64,000 bases of DNA from Phaonia tiefii (taxonomy: Eukaryota > Arthropoda > Insecta > Diptera > Muscidae), in assembly GCA_963931995.1 (NCBI GenBank), contig OZ008369.1, forward strand, positions 5,222,501 through 5,286,500. Direction: 5' to 3'. Both the position numbers and the translations under genes were made by a program. The notes beneath the pieces were generated by a model. That model was not told the origin of the DNA and ran no database searches. It was given only the letters and a program-made list of their open reading frames with translations. Of the stretch, positions 44,813-56,540 are shown one piece after another (the stretch's first letter is position 1; each line of letters begins with the position of its first letter).

Positions 44813-46430
44813 TTGCGATTGGTCGCAACATTTCCGAGTTATAGTCATGTTTTTATTTTAGCGATTTCTATTTTGAGTAACTGTTTGGAAACTTTTTTCT
44901 TTTAAAATAGTTTTATTTCTTTTATTGAAATGTTGGCACAAATTTCTATTGCAAAAAGTTGCAATGGTTGTGCTTGTTGCAGCCTGTCAGCTGTTTCCAT
45001 TTTCAGACTCACTAATTGGGATGCTACAATTTTACACCGATTGTGAATGGTTTTTGAGAATTTCCGGATTTTTAATGGCTACTTCTTCAGTAGGAGTTCA
45101 TTAATTGTGTTTCAGGTTGTTATAATCCAGAATTGCTCACGCTAATCACTACCCCAATCATGATTGGTAAATTCTCTTTTGTAGAAGTTTCTGTTCACTG
45201 GCAACTGCAGTAATCAAGCCTCTTCTCACGGTCGAAAGTGTCCTGCACCCCGCTGTCCCATGAATTACAATTCATTAACATACAACATTTTAAAGTTAAT
45301 CTTCAACATTGTGGTCCCACTTACCCCGTTGTGATTAAGCCCCATTCTAAATCAATTTCCACAATGTCATGACATCCCATTCTTCTTCCCTTGATTCTTG
45401 TTGGCTTTTTACTTTTTAATTTCTTGCATTTCAAGGACAATAAACTGAAATTATACGCCACGTTCACTGCACGATTCACTGCATCGTTGTTACCCTGATT
45501 CATTTGTTTGCCACTCGGATGAATGGCATGTTGCATGTTGCAACATGAATGGCAACAACAACAACGACACATAGATTTCTTTGTATTTTACTCGCATTTA
45601 GCTGCCTCCGAGAAACAAAAGATATCAGCATGAGGTGACAAGACGTGCTAGCAGCAATTGCTGTTGCCGGAGCAGCGACAGGATCCACAGAACTCTCGAA
45701 GCAATCACAAACTTCCAAACAAAAGGACTTAGAAACAAAAAAAAAACAACATAAATGGAGAGTCAGGGGCATCCGTGAATTGCATGCAAAACTGCGAGAA
45801 AGGTTAGAGGAAAAATTGCAAACAAAAGTAAAGTTTCGTCATAAATTCCCACAGAAATTGAAATGAATTTGAATTTGAGAAACCCAGAAACAGAGGCAGC
45901 CTCAGCTACCGAATGAAGGTCATTAGTGTGTAAGTTTGTGGGGGTTGGAATCCCTGCATAGGATATTGATGATGAAGTGGTGAATAGATTTGGTTTTTTT
46001 TTCTGCCAAATTAAAAATACATCATTTTGAAATGCATTCAGTGGGGCAAGAGAAGTGCAGTGGGGAAGTGTTTTAATTAAAATGTTAGGGTTGTAATCGA
46101 ATTAATGATGTGGAAAGTGAATGAATGGGTTTTTGCATTAAAACTCGTAAAATCAAAGGACACTGTAATCCGTTGCATGTTTGTTACGAAAACAGTGTCA
46201 TCCGTAAACATAATGCGTGTTAGTGAAAGGAATAGTTGTCACACAAAGTTTGAAGAAAATCTAGGGAAATGCACTACAATAAATGCATGACAGGATTATA
46301 TCTTTTTTGTAATACTGTAGCCGAACAGAGTTATTGGTGTTTATTCTTGAGTTATTGGGGAAAACATTACGCGTTTTCATTGTTGCACTGAATACGAGGT
46401 AACTATTTATATTTTGGGTCCTGGCAATAC
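44813..46430. other. Non-coding DNA
   Basis: No element recognised. Open frames at 45321-45866 lie in CAA/AAC-rich sequence on both strands and have no domain. Confidence 0.5.
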
Positions 46431-46740
46431 TGGTGTTGCCAGATGCAAACTGGAACTTCCATTGCAAAGTTTGAAATTTTTTCGCATAAATATACATAGA
46501 ATGTTTTCATTTACGAGCACTATTGTTTGAATTTACAAGTTTGTTGAAAAATGCATCTCGGTCAAAAAATTGAATTAACCCGTGAACATTTTCGAGCGAT
46601 GATTTTTTACGATTTACGATTGGATTATCGAGACAAGAGTGTCTCAATCAACTTGTTTCGACTTTTGGTGATGAAGCACCATCAATAAAAGTCGCTGTTA
46701 GCAAAAGTTCAGTCTCGGACGCCGTTTGCTCCTGCATGAA
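46431..46740 (+). pseudogene. Mariner N-terminal fragment, sister of 35925
   Basis: Leader GTGTTGCCAGATGCAAACTG and AGTTTGAAATTTTTT match 35925 onward. The protein begins MHLGQKIELTREHFRAMIFY then DLRLDYRD, the first helix of the DNA-binding domain, followed in another frame by FGDEAPS and KFSLGRRLLLHEL-type sequence. It breaks off around 46740. This copy keeps the start codon region that is deleted at 35925, so together they define the family 5' end. Confidence 0.78.
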
Positions 46741-47084
46741 TTGCGAATGCCAAAATCCGAAAACTTTGACTAAAATGCGGCACGGCTTAGAGTTGTTCGA
46801 TTCGGCTCAAGTTTTCACCAAGTCAGTTTTAAACCATAAGGAACAGGAATCCGCCTGGGGTTTATTTAAATTCGAAAATATATTTTCCTCCATACATTTC
46901 ATTGCCACCCCAATGTACATACTACATATATGTATTATATTTGCTATTCTGTTTTCATATCTTTTGTCTCTAATACACTTGATTAAAACATCGTTAATGA
47001 TCTCTTACCAAAACTACAGTCTTTTCTGTGACAATCTTAAAAAGGTCCTTTATTTTAAATTCTTATTTAGAATTTAAACACAAT
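46741..47084. other. Non-coding DNA between mariner and retrotransposon remnants
   Basis: A 113-codon frame (46736-47077) begins at the truncated mariner and continues with hydrophobic residues (ILHICIIFAILFSYLLSLIH). No homology recognised. It may be chance or a shifted remnant. Confidence 0.35.
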
Positions 47085-48330
47085 CGGCTTTGGCCGGTAG
47101 CGCTAGTCGTTACACAACGAAGATGACATATTTCTTCATCTTTTGCCATATCTCTCTAGCTAGTAACACGAAGCTTACTCGGGGATTCATCGACCTGGTT
47201 CTTCCAGCGGAGCATTGGACGTCCTGTGTTGCGGCTTCCTTCGAATGCCTTTGGCGTTTTCGAATACCTTTGGCGCTGGTGCATCTTTGTTCATCCTACT
47301 GACATGACATACTTCTACTATGGTTCGCTTAAATATGTCGATGTTGTGCTACAATTCATACAGCCCGTGGTTCATTCGATGCCGATACTCCCCGTTGTGT
47401 ATTATAGGTAAATTTTTTATTGGCAGCATTTTTCTCTTGATGACTCCCATTGCTGTTTCCTGTGCTTACGATATGACACAGGATTCTGCGCCATGAAGCA
47501 GGATTCTGATGTTATAGTTTGTTTTAGGTCAAATACGAGATAAATAAATTCGTCCGCTACCACTTCAAAGCTATAACGGTGAACGTTGATCACAGCCTGC
47601 TTCAAACGAGTGGACGATCTGGTCGTTGAAGCCACTAACTTTGTGTTGTTCTCATTTACTTCCAAACCCACTTTTGGTGATTTTTTCTCGATTATCGCAC
47701 ATATAATATCTCGTCAGTTTTGGATTTTCCAGGTCTAAAGCCACATTGATAACACCCGATAAAGTCTGCAACCAATGGTTTTAGTCTGTCGCACATTACG
47801 CTTGAGTGGAACTTGTAAGCAGTCGATAGAAGGCTTATTCCACGGTAATCGACACATATGAGACTCCAATCGTCGTATGCATTCGTCTAGCCAAATTTTG
47901 CATGAGACAGAGCGAGCAACAGATCACTGCTGCCAGCCTTGAAAAGTTGGTGCACATTCCCGATTCACCTTTTTCAAATTCAAGTCATAACTCGCTGAAA
48001 CTCCAATCCCCGGGCATGTACTTGTCTAACCAAATTTTGTAAGATATGGAGCATGGAACTTGCAAGGTCATTTCCGGCTGTTCTGATCTCGACTTCATAA
48101 GGAGCGGACCAATCCATGCCATTATTTTAAATTTTTTCAAATCCCTCATCTGCATTGGTTTCTACTTGCACAAGTAATACAGACAAATGGTCTTTCCATT
48201 TCCATAACATACTGTGCTCATCTGGGACTAGGTTTCCGTCGTTATCTTTACAGAGGGGAACCCTGAGCCATAGTCGTTAGTAGGGGGTTTTCCCTTTTGG
48301 TAGGATTTTGAGGCTTCGTTCTTTTTTATG
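47085..48330 (-). pseudogene. Non-LTR retrotransposon reverse transcriptase, heavily decayed
   Basis: Minus strand. N-terminal side: KIWLDKYMPGDWSFSEL, then the RT motif VDYRGISLLSTAYKFHSSVM, RLKPLVADFIGCYQCGFRPG and KSKTDEILY. After a deletion that removes the YxDD motif: MGLEVNENNTKLVASTTRSS, RLKQAVINVHRYSFEVV and DEFIYL. After another deletion: NKDAPAPKVFENAKGIRRK from the C-terminus. A segment with WLDKYMPGDWS appears twice in diverged form, suggesting a small internal duplication near 47880-48070. Many stops. Clade not settled (CR1- or RTE-related types have this wording). Confidence 0.78.
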
Positions 48331-48594
48331 TGAGAGCCACTTTTTTCTCCACTGCCATGTTTTCACTTAAATAGGCGATTTACCTCTCTCCTTTTCTGTT
48401 TGTACCACAATAGAGAAACGTTTTCATTAAATGTTCTTTCGTTTACCGCAATTGCGTTACAGTTACTCCAAACTCAAAATTTGTTTACAATAAACGCACA
48501 AATGAAGGATTTGTTTTAGATGAAAGTGCCCCCTCATTAATACATGTATTTTTTTGAATTTTAAATACAAAGTTTGATTCTTTGTTTAATAAGC

Positions 48595-48885
48595 ACATCG
48601 GATCCGAATCGGTTTCGGATCGGATCCGAATCGGCTTCGGATCGGATCCGACTTCTCTGAACTGATTTCGAGATCGGGTCCGATCTCGATTCGAAATCGG
48701 ATACTAAAGCGGCCGCAATTCCTCCTTCGATCTCGAATCGAGAAATGTGTCCGATCTCGAAATGACGTCGGATCCGATCTCGAAATCGAAAACGGTCCCG
48801 ATCTCGAAACGTGAAGTGGGTCCGATCTCGAAATCGAGAATGGACCCGATCTCGAAACGAGAACCGATCCGATGTGTAAAGCAGT
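48595..48885. repeat. CCGATCTCGAAATCGAGA-type minisatellite
   Basis: Units such as GGTCCGATCTCGAAATCGAG and CGGATCGGATCCGAATCGG repeat at about 20-30 bp and are partly self-complementary. Similar GGATCCGA(A/G)TC units reappear at 49095-49165. Open frames on both strands here are repeat artefacts (Ser/Arg/Asp-rich). Confidence 0.75.
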
Positions 48886-51014
48886 CTCGAAATAATTTCG
48901 GATTAAAATTGTACCGCAAACCAAATCAATGTGAAGAATTTATTCGGTACAGCGTTACCTCCAACCACGTCGAATATACATTTTTTATAAATTAATTTAT
49001 TAAATTAATTAATTTACTGGAAGTATTTTTTACTGGGGCACTCCATCACTTCCAATCGGCTCAGAGAAAATGAAATCCGATGTTCCGGACTCAAACCGGA
49101 TCCGAATCGGATCAGCGTAAGCGGAATTCGACGCGTCGGACTCAAATCGGATCCGAGTCCGACTTTGGGCTTATTGGGTATACACTTTTTCGCGTATCAA
49201 TAAATAATCAAAATTTTTCGAGCTTGTGGTTAGTATTGTTTTTTTTTTATTTTCAATATTTCGCTACACCCAAAATAAATCTCTTTTGTTTATAATAAAG
49301 AGGTTTCTTTATTGAACGCAAAGGTAAAATATGAAAATTGTAGAGTAAATGAAAGTTAGTTTACAACAAAAGAAAACGACTTGTACGATAAAAGTTGTTT
49401 GTTTGCTAGTTAAAGTATCAGCATTTACGCTAAACTAAGAAACTAAGTATCAACCGAAATATTTTTGGGACAAATGAAATATTTTTGGGACAAATAAATA
49501 TTTTTGTGCAAACTTGCTGTATACATTTTTTTGTTTACGCGCACAACTTATGTACAATATCCGCTCACACACACATCTGCTCAATGCTGGCGGTCTATGT
49601 TCAGGTTTTGATGTCAAGGTATATTACGATCTTTAAGATCTACAAACAAACAAGTTCATAGCGCTCCCCAAAATATTTGTGTTATCCAAATTGCTTAATA
49701 TCGCTAATTGATTTTCTTAAAATATCAATTAAAATTTCTGCGAAATCTTAATATTTTAATTATCTTAGTAGCCAATCAATGAAGTATAAAATCATCCTCC
49801 ACCAGCAGAATGCGGTCAGCAACGGATTACAACTCTGTACATCGCACCCTCACGATCCACATTGGGGGAGCCCACAAACCCAATTCTCCGGTGGGTGCAT
49901 ATTAAGAGGAGGACAAAGGGCTGAGAAGGAAGGAAAAAGTGTAAATGACGATTACACAAAACATTAAACCACAATCATTACCTAAAACTGTTAAAGTTAA
50001 ACTGTATGAGGTCGATAAACCACCAGCTCAATAAAGCCAACCACGAACGAACACCTACATACTGGCACACTTGTGCAATAAAACCACCGACAAAACGACA
50101 GACCCGTCTCTCACCCACACACAGTGTTGTGTTGTGTGGGTGTGTGTGTAGTGGTATATTGTAAATCTTAAGTGATCAATTAAATTTTCTTGTACTACGC
50201 ACACAACAATTATATCGAGCTCACACAGATACGATTACATGCATGCATACAAGTGCAAATACAAATCCAACAACCGAATACACCCAATTTACGAAATGCA
50301 ATCAATATCTTGGGAAATTATACGCATTATTTAACGCCCACATTTGTATGTGTGTGTAACCGTATAATTTCGAACATTTATTTGTACAACTACACTGAGG
50401 TGCAAATCTTCACAAAGGAAAACAAGTTAAATCGGATTAATATCAATCTTCAAATCAGCTTCATTAAATGTGTTCATAAAAAAACGTCATTGGTTTAATG
50501 AAATGTTTGATAAATGTAATGCAATTCATTTATATTCATAAATCTTTCGTACATTGCGAAACCACTTTAAAGTGTCAAATATTAATATTTAAATAAAAAG
50601 AAGAATTTAATAGATCATGTTTCAAAATATCTATACGTAAATGTATATAAAACAATGGGGCAAAAAGCGTATGTTTCCCTCTGCTGGCCGTAATTTTCAA
50701 CCAATTCTGTTTGTTTTTTTTTAATGTAGATAATTATATTACGGAGGTAATAGGCTCAAAATTTCAATGAAACATTCCGTTGCTATAGTGACATTTTGTC
50801 TCAAAATGCACTTTATTACATCAATGACTTCGTTTGCTGCTACATTTTATTGGATCAATGAAGGAATCTGTTGAACTTACATACCCGTATGTATTCCGAC
50901 AATTCTCTCAGCGTAGCGACGATTATTATTTACAAATTAAATTGAAATTGTAACATTTTTCTTAAAGCTAAATAGGCGATATAAAAAGTTAAATAGGAAA
51001 AATCGGTCTATTTT
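48886..51014. other. Non-coding DNA
   Basis: A short GGATCC-rich repeat continues at 49095-49165 and a (GT)n-like palindromic stretch lies near 50115-50150. No gene recognised, and no element except the small duplication at 49457. Confidence 0.5.
49457..49503. repeat. Tandem duplication of GAAATATTTTTGGGACAAAT
   Basis: Two exact 20 bp units in tandem followed by a partial third (AAATATTTTTGTGC). Confidence 0.85.
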
Positions 51015-51672
51015 TCATGTTTGGCTGCAAATACAACGTGTGTTTGGAGCTCCTCGTAAATATAGTATACTTGTGTCCAAACACATTGTGTTTGATACTC
51101 AATATTACATGTTGGAGACACAATGATTAATACGTTATAATACATGTGTTTGTGATCCAAATACAGCTTTGTTTGTGATACAAATACAGCTGTGTTTGGT
51201 GCACTGTTTACTTAACAAAATAAGAACGAAGGGAAAAGGTAGATGGTTCTCAGCCTAAGTTAATGTTATTGCGAGTGTATAACTGTATTTTTACATTATT
51301 CTTTCAGTCAGTGATTTACGAATGTATGTGTAAATGAATTCAGTGTTTCTCATGTTGACCTATTCGGTGTAGTTTCATGCATTCATTCCTCAATCGTTCA
51401 TTTGGAAGGAAACACGAATGCTTCGCCATATGTGTATACATGTTTGGGATTAAACACGCATATGGCTCCACGTGAAAGTGTATATCTTTGCAAGGAAACA
51501 TGATAATGTTTGTATTTAAATATAAGTACATTTAAAACTGATATTTGAAATGTGTTCCAAACACAGACATGTTTGCTGCAGAATTTGTTTGAGAGAATAC
51601 AAACACAGACATGTTTGCTGCAGAATTTGTTTGAGAGAATATATTACAAATGCCATTTTTTCAAGCTTGTAG
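51015..51672 (-). mobile_element. CACGCTG-family element, long form
   Basis: Minus-oriented and nearly complete: TTTTCATGTTTGGCTGCAAA at left, GTCCAAACACATTGTGTTTG, CAAATACAGCTGTGTTTGGT, CTCAGCCTAAGTTAATG, GGAAGGAAACACGAATG, ATTACAAATGCCATTTTTTC at right. Terminal repeats are mutated. The segment ACACAGACATGTTTGCTGCA with GAATTTGTTTGAGAGAATA is tandemly duplicated (about 51559-51640). Confidence 0.78.
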
Positions 51673-53046
51673 ATAATAAAATGATTACAATTCATATATT
51701 TGCAACCCCCCGATAGCAGCATAAGATGACGATAGGGAATCACCAACGCGGTGCAAACCAACAAAAGTTACTATATCTACTCTTGTATCATTGAATGCAC
51801 TGTCGCGCATGTTACGTTATAGAAATATATGAGGTAATTTTACGAACAGCTGGTCAAAATGAGTTGAATATCGGTGTAAACCTTCCTAATCACCTAAACC
51901 TCGGTGCAGAGCGAAAAATTAATCTGGAGGAAAATCGTAACCTCATTTTGTTTTAGATTTACACTATCAGTTTTGGAGAATGCAGATGTGTTGTGACCCA
52001 CAAAATGCAATAGTTTTTCTACGTTTCTGTTCGTTGAATTCGAAATGCAACTCTGATCGCTTAATTTTTTGAAGAAAATATAAATATTTGATAAATTTAA
52101 CCGATATGTCAAAATGTTTTCTGCAAATCCTACCAACCTCGTGTTGACACTATTCTATTCGCTCATCGCAAATGAACAAGTTAACATTTTGAACAGTTTC
52201 TCTAATGTAAGGCCTTTACCGTACTTTGGCCTCAGTGCTAAAGTTTATTATTTATAATTATATTACGTGTTGCTCCTTGCAAATTGGAACAAGGTATATT
52301 TTCAACCCCCATCTGGAGCTCTTGAATGCAGTGGGAATTGACTTTATAATTTTCCATTAAGCCAAGCACATGTACCATAATACTAGGCCATAGAAGAAAA
52401 TGTCAGGTTACAATTTCTGGTAATTGCGGTCAATTGAATAGCAACGCATTTGAAATTAACTACCGTATATCCACTTTTATACGTCGGTGTATTGCATGTA
52501 TAAACAAATAGATGTACGCCTGAGTGAATGCCTTAAGAATTGATGATTGTAAATGTGGTTCTGCTCAATTCGGTTCACATCCATTGAGGAACCAGCAGCT
52601 CCAGCTCCAACACCAAGTGTTTGCTTTAAATTCAAAGTAATTTCCAAAGTGTTTTATTTAACAAATACGACTACAACTGCACAACTTAGGGTACAAAACC
52701 AAACAACATTTCTCATGTGCAATGGCGCTCCATGGCGCACCATCTGCGAGTGCATGTGTGGATGAGTGTGTGGGCACGAATCTGCATTTGCAGATACTGA
52801 CAAATGTGGCTTATAAATGCACTTTGTGTAAGTCCAATTGTGTTTGTAACTTAGGGTTTTTTTTTGCTTAAACCGTATCCGGATCCGTAAACGTATCTCG
52901 GTGTACAATGCCAGTCGAAACAGTAATAGTTGCAATCGAAGTGTGAGTGTGTGTGAGGGAAAGTATTTCTCTCATTTTTGGGTTAGTAACCACAACTATT
53001 TGCTTAAGTCCATGGCCAGGACTGAAAGCCTTCAAATGAACCGTGA

Positions 53047-53084
<38 letters not shown>

Positions 53085-53300
53085 AATGTCTAAGAAGTGG
53101 TAGGGCTAGATATTCGTATTGAACAACAGAGGCATGTTAAATGTTACTACTACTGCGTATTCAACTCGATATAATACTCGTACTTTAACACATTTAAACA
53201 CGTACTAACACAGGCGAAAATTGAAAAACCCATAAGATATAGCACAGTGGGATAACTTTATTTCGTAGTTAATTCTTGTCACAAGTTCATGTTATAAGTA
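51673..53300. other. Non-coding DNA
   Basis: No element recognised apart from the microsatellite at 53049. The 93-codon frame at 52654-52935 has no domain. Confidence 0.5.
53049..53080. repeat. (GT)n microsatellite
   Basis: About sixteen uninterrupted GT units, the longest simple repeat in the window. Confidence 0.97.
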
Positions 53301-53420
53301 CAGTCGACTCCGCTTAACTGAAACGCCAAAAATGTAATCATTATGTTTCAGTTATCCATTTTTTTCTCTAAAGAGGAGGTCGGATAACTGAAAAACATTT
53401 CAGTAAAAACGTTTCATTCA
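53301..53420. mobile_element. Possible pogo/Tigger-like terminal sequence
   Basis: CAGTCGACTCCGCTTAACTG directly after TA, followed by further (A/T)AACTGAAA motifs and an internal CGGATAACTGAAAA, resembles the ends of pogo-type elements. The other end was not found, so it may be a fragment or chance. Confidence 0.3.
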
Positions 53421-53715
53421 ATCGTAACTCGGACAGTCGAAATACATTTCAATCTAAAGACCGAATTACAGACCCTATGGAAATTTAAATACGATCTCAA
53501 TCAAATATGCGAATTAATTTTATTATACCGTACCGTTGCACCACCCACGGCCACAAACGAGGAAATTTTGTTATGAAGTTTATAAACTGCATGTAGCCTG
53601 TCTGCAAATCCTCTGCAATATTTGTTAAGTTATAGTCAGCAGTAACTGATGCCAGAAAGGGATATTCAGCTATTCTGCACGCGAATACCGTCTATCGAAA
53701 CCCCTTTATGTGCCC

Positions 53716-53957
53716 TAGTGTGCGCGGCTCTTGGTTCGATCCCTGCTCTGACCACCTTAAAATTTCTTTCGACGGCGGTCACCTCGCTTAGTGATGGCGA
53801 CACTATCGAGTACTTAGCCATGAAAAGGCTTCTCAAAATACCGTTCGGACCGGTGTAAAACTGTAGGTCCCAATCAGTGACTGAAAAATTAGAATAGGCA
53901 CAGCTCACTGGTTGTGAGAAGCTCTCTCCAATCCCTTCATGGGATGTAATGGCAAAC
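53716..53957 (+). mobile_element. SINE family 1, head partly lost
   Basis: TTGGTTCGATCCCTGCTCTG (B box) and the complete body and tail are present (GGCGACACTATCGAGTACTT, GCTCACTGGTTGTGAGAAGC, CCCTTCATGGGATGTAATGG). The A-box half is shortened. Confidence 0.85.
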
Positions 53958-54049
53958 GGTTGGTGTGAATGTAATTGCCCAATATTGTTCATGAGTTATA
54001 TTGTTTGCATCTGTGCAGTTTATGTGTTATGTTATACCCCCTACAGTAA

Positions 54050-54295
54050 AAGGAAAAACGGTTGTGGCAGCCGAATTAGACGTTTCCGAATTTGAAGGTT
54101 GTCACAGCCACACTAGAGGTCATCACAGCCGAATCAGAGGTTGTATCAACCTAATTAGAGGTTGAAATAGCCGAATTGGAACTTGTAACAAAGGAATTAG
54201 ATGTTATCACAACCGAATTAGGGGTCTTCTCACATCCGAATTAGAGTTTGTCACAACCAAACTAGAGGCTGCCACAGCCGAATTAGAAAACTGCA
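54050..54295 (+). repeat. GTTGTCACAGCCGAATTAGAG minisatellite
   Basis: About eight to nine units of roughly 28-30 bp, e.g. GGTTGTCACAGCC, AGAGGTCATCACAGCCGAAT and TTGTCACAACCAAACTAGAG. Same unit as 20585-20700. Confidence 0.8.
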
Positions 54296-54882
54296 GTTTG
54301 AAATTTTGGCTATTAATTCTCATATATAATTACAAAGCGAGGAAATAATTTATGGGGATAATCTTTAGGCCAACAAATTAATTTTAAATGCCACTTCCAA
54401 CTGTTTCTGAAGTCACGGCCATCAAGGTCACCGCAACAATTCCGACGTGTTGTGTCTGTTAAGTTAGGTCATAAACCGATTTAGATACAGTAGACCGACT
54501 CACATTGTGTGCTGGGAAACAGTGTTTTTAGTGATGATTCCCAAAATATCTCGTTAAGAAAATCTACGAAAAATCTACGGAAAATCTCCGAACTAAAATC
54601 TGAAGAATTCGAGGTTTTCCAGAATATCCCTCAAAAAAAGGATGTGTCAGGACATGCTTTAACAACTTTTATATGCCGTTGGAAGCGCCTTAAAACCCTT
54701 TCATATATGATTCTGATATTGTATAAGTATACATTTGGGCATATTCATAAAGAATTATGAGAGATGATTTACCGTACAAAATTCGTGTCTCAAACCTCTC
54801 ATAAATTTTTATGAAGGCTTTTAAGCCTCTAAGGTCCTTAAGTTAGGTCTTTAGTTCAAGTACAAATTTCTTTGAAAAACTA
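54296..54882. other. Non-coding DNA
   Basis: An 83-codon frame at 54509-54760 was not recognised. Nothing else noted. Confidence 0.4.
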
Positions 54883-56140
54883 GGGTGTCTCAGTAAGAAT
54901 GCACTTTATCATTTTAAAATGATAGCACGTATTTTTGAGATAGTTGTGATTTTGTATGGAATTGTAAAGAAGACATGTTCCGAGGAAGTATGGAATAAAA
55001 TATCCGTCAAACGACCCCCACGACTCTGATGACAGGCCATTACTCTTTTCATGAAATTTTCCATGACTTTTTCTCAGACACGTGGCTGTATCTCACCGGT
55101 GACGCGTTGGATTTCGGATTTGAGCTCAAGAATCGTTTCTGGTTTATTCGCATAAATCCGAGATTTCACAAAACCCCAAAGAGAGAAATACGGCGTTAAA
55201 TCCCATGATCTTAGTGGCCAGTTGACATCAGAATTTCTTGAGATATTTTATTGTGGAAATCGTTGCTGAAATAGGTCGATTGTTTCATGCGCTATGTGGC
55301 AGGTGGCGCCATCTTCGTCAGGTGGCGCCATCATCATCACAAAATCCATCCATCAAAATCCATGCCGTCCAGTTGAGGCCACAAGAACTCCATTATCATG
55401 TTCCTGTAACGAATGTCGCAAATGCAAATGCTGCAAATTCTGCCTCATCTGCAAAAAAGTAACATCCAATCACGCCGGCTGACCAAAATCCGTACCAGAC
55501 AGTTGCTCGTTGTGGGTGCTTTTGTTTCTCATGGATTGCATGAGGATTTTCTGAGCCTCAAATTCGACAATTTTCTGTATTCACTAAACCATTCAGATGG
55601 AAATGCGCTCCATCGGAAATATAACTTTTTTTGAAAAATTGCTCTATTACCGATTGAACGAATTGCCGGCAGTTTACATGGTCTGCTGGTTTGCGCTCCT
55701 GAGTAAGCTGCATTTTGTACACATGAAGGTGGAGGTCTTTTGCCAAAATTCGCTGCGTAGTCTTTCGTGAAACTTTAAATTGTTGAAAACGATGCCGAAT
55801 TGATGTTTTCGGGTTTTCGGCAACATTGCAATGTTTTCAAGAGACCGACCGGAAAGTTGTCCATAACCTACGCAGTTTCTTAAAATTTTTTGATCACTCT
55901 TTGAATGGTTGACACATTAGGTGCATTTTCCCGACTGAAAATTCTGAGAAGTTTGCGAGCGGTCTCAACTTAACTTTCCAAATTTTTGTAATATGTTTAT
56001 AATGCTTTGTTCTTTCGTAGAGCGCTCCATTTTTAATAATCGGAATAAACGGATGTGACAGCTGTCAAATTTCAGAGTTGCCACTGGAACAAACAAAAAA
56101 TTACTTTAAATTTAAAAAGTGCAATCTTACTGAGACACCC
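54883..56140 (-). mobile_element. Mariner, full length, with clear inverted repeats
   Basis: GGGTGTCTCAGTAAGA at left and TCTTACTGAGACACCC at right are inverted copies over about 25 bp with one mismatch (GGGTGTCTCAGTAAG(A/T)...GCACTTT). TA precedes the left end, and AT follows the right, so one target copy is mutated. The length of 1258 bp is that of a complete mariner. Most complete element of this type in the window by structure. Confidence 0.9.
54950..56033 (-). pseudogene. Mariner transposase, all domains present but dead
   Basis: Minus strand from MERSTKEQSIINIL at about 56033. It gives REN(A)PNVSTIQRVIKKF (helix-turn-helix), TTQRILAKDLHLHVYKMQLT plus QERKPADHVNCRQFVQSV (linker), KSYISDGAHFHLNGLVNTEN (first catalytic region, SDEAHF reads SDGAHF), SENPHAIHEKQKHP and WPQLDGMDFDG. 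A decayed second and third catalytic region follows, then SRGGRLTDILFHT near the C-terminus. Frameshifts and stops are frequent, especially around 55250-55450. The order and length agree with a single complete transposase gene that has decayed since insertion. It belongs with the GYVNKQN-type (DD41D-like) mariners. Confidence 0.8.
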
Positions 56141-56149
56141 ATTGCATAG

Positions 56150-56490
56150 AATTACGATGTGGTAACCGAATTTAAAATGAATTCGTCTGTTCCGACAGAA
56201 TTTATGAGAAATTCGGTTACAGAAACCGATTTGACGCCCAATTCGGTCGTTGCAGCGAATTGATGTCAAATTCGGTTGTTGCACCTAAACTGGTTCCGCA
56301 CTTGATTGCTGCGAGCGAAATTATAGAAAATTTAGTTGACATGACGAATATAATTGAAGATTCAATTGTCACAATTGTATCAATTATGAAACGAGTGTGC
56401 TTCAAGCGAATTTCAGACGTGACAGCCTCAATTCGGTTGTGACAACCTCAATTCGGTTGTGACAACCTCAATTCGGTGACAACTGCCGAA
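56150..56490 (-). repeat. Inverted copy of the GTTGTCACAACC minisatellite
   Basis: TCAATTCGGTTGTGACAACC occurs in near-exact tandem at about 56428-56480, and degenerate AATTCGGTTG(C/T)-type units run back to about 56150. This is the reverse complement of the 54050-54295 unit. Confidence 0.75.
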
Positions 56491-56540
56491 TTTATGGTTG
56501 CTGCAACCTCTTTTTATACAATTAGTTTTCTGAGTGTACG

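Noticed and set aside
45321..45866. Cys- and Ala-rich frames on both strands
   Set aside because: Both strands are open over CAA/AAC/GCA-rich sequence and there is no domain.
46736..47077. 113-codon open frame with a hydrophobic segment
   Set aside because: Begins in a truncated mariner and has no homology that I can see. It is not long enough to be convincing at this composition.
48586..48924. Ser/Arg/Asp-rich open frames on both strands
   Set aside because: Direct translation of the CGGATC/TCTCGAAATCGAGA minisatellite.
54050..54295. CRISPR-like array
   Set aside because: Period about 29 bp with no distinct spacers and degenerate units. It is a minisatellite.
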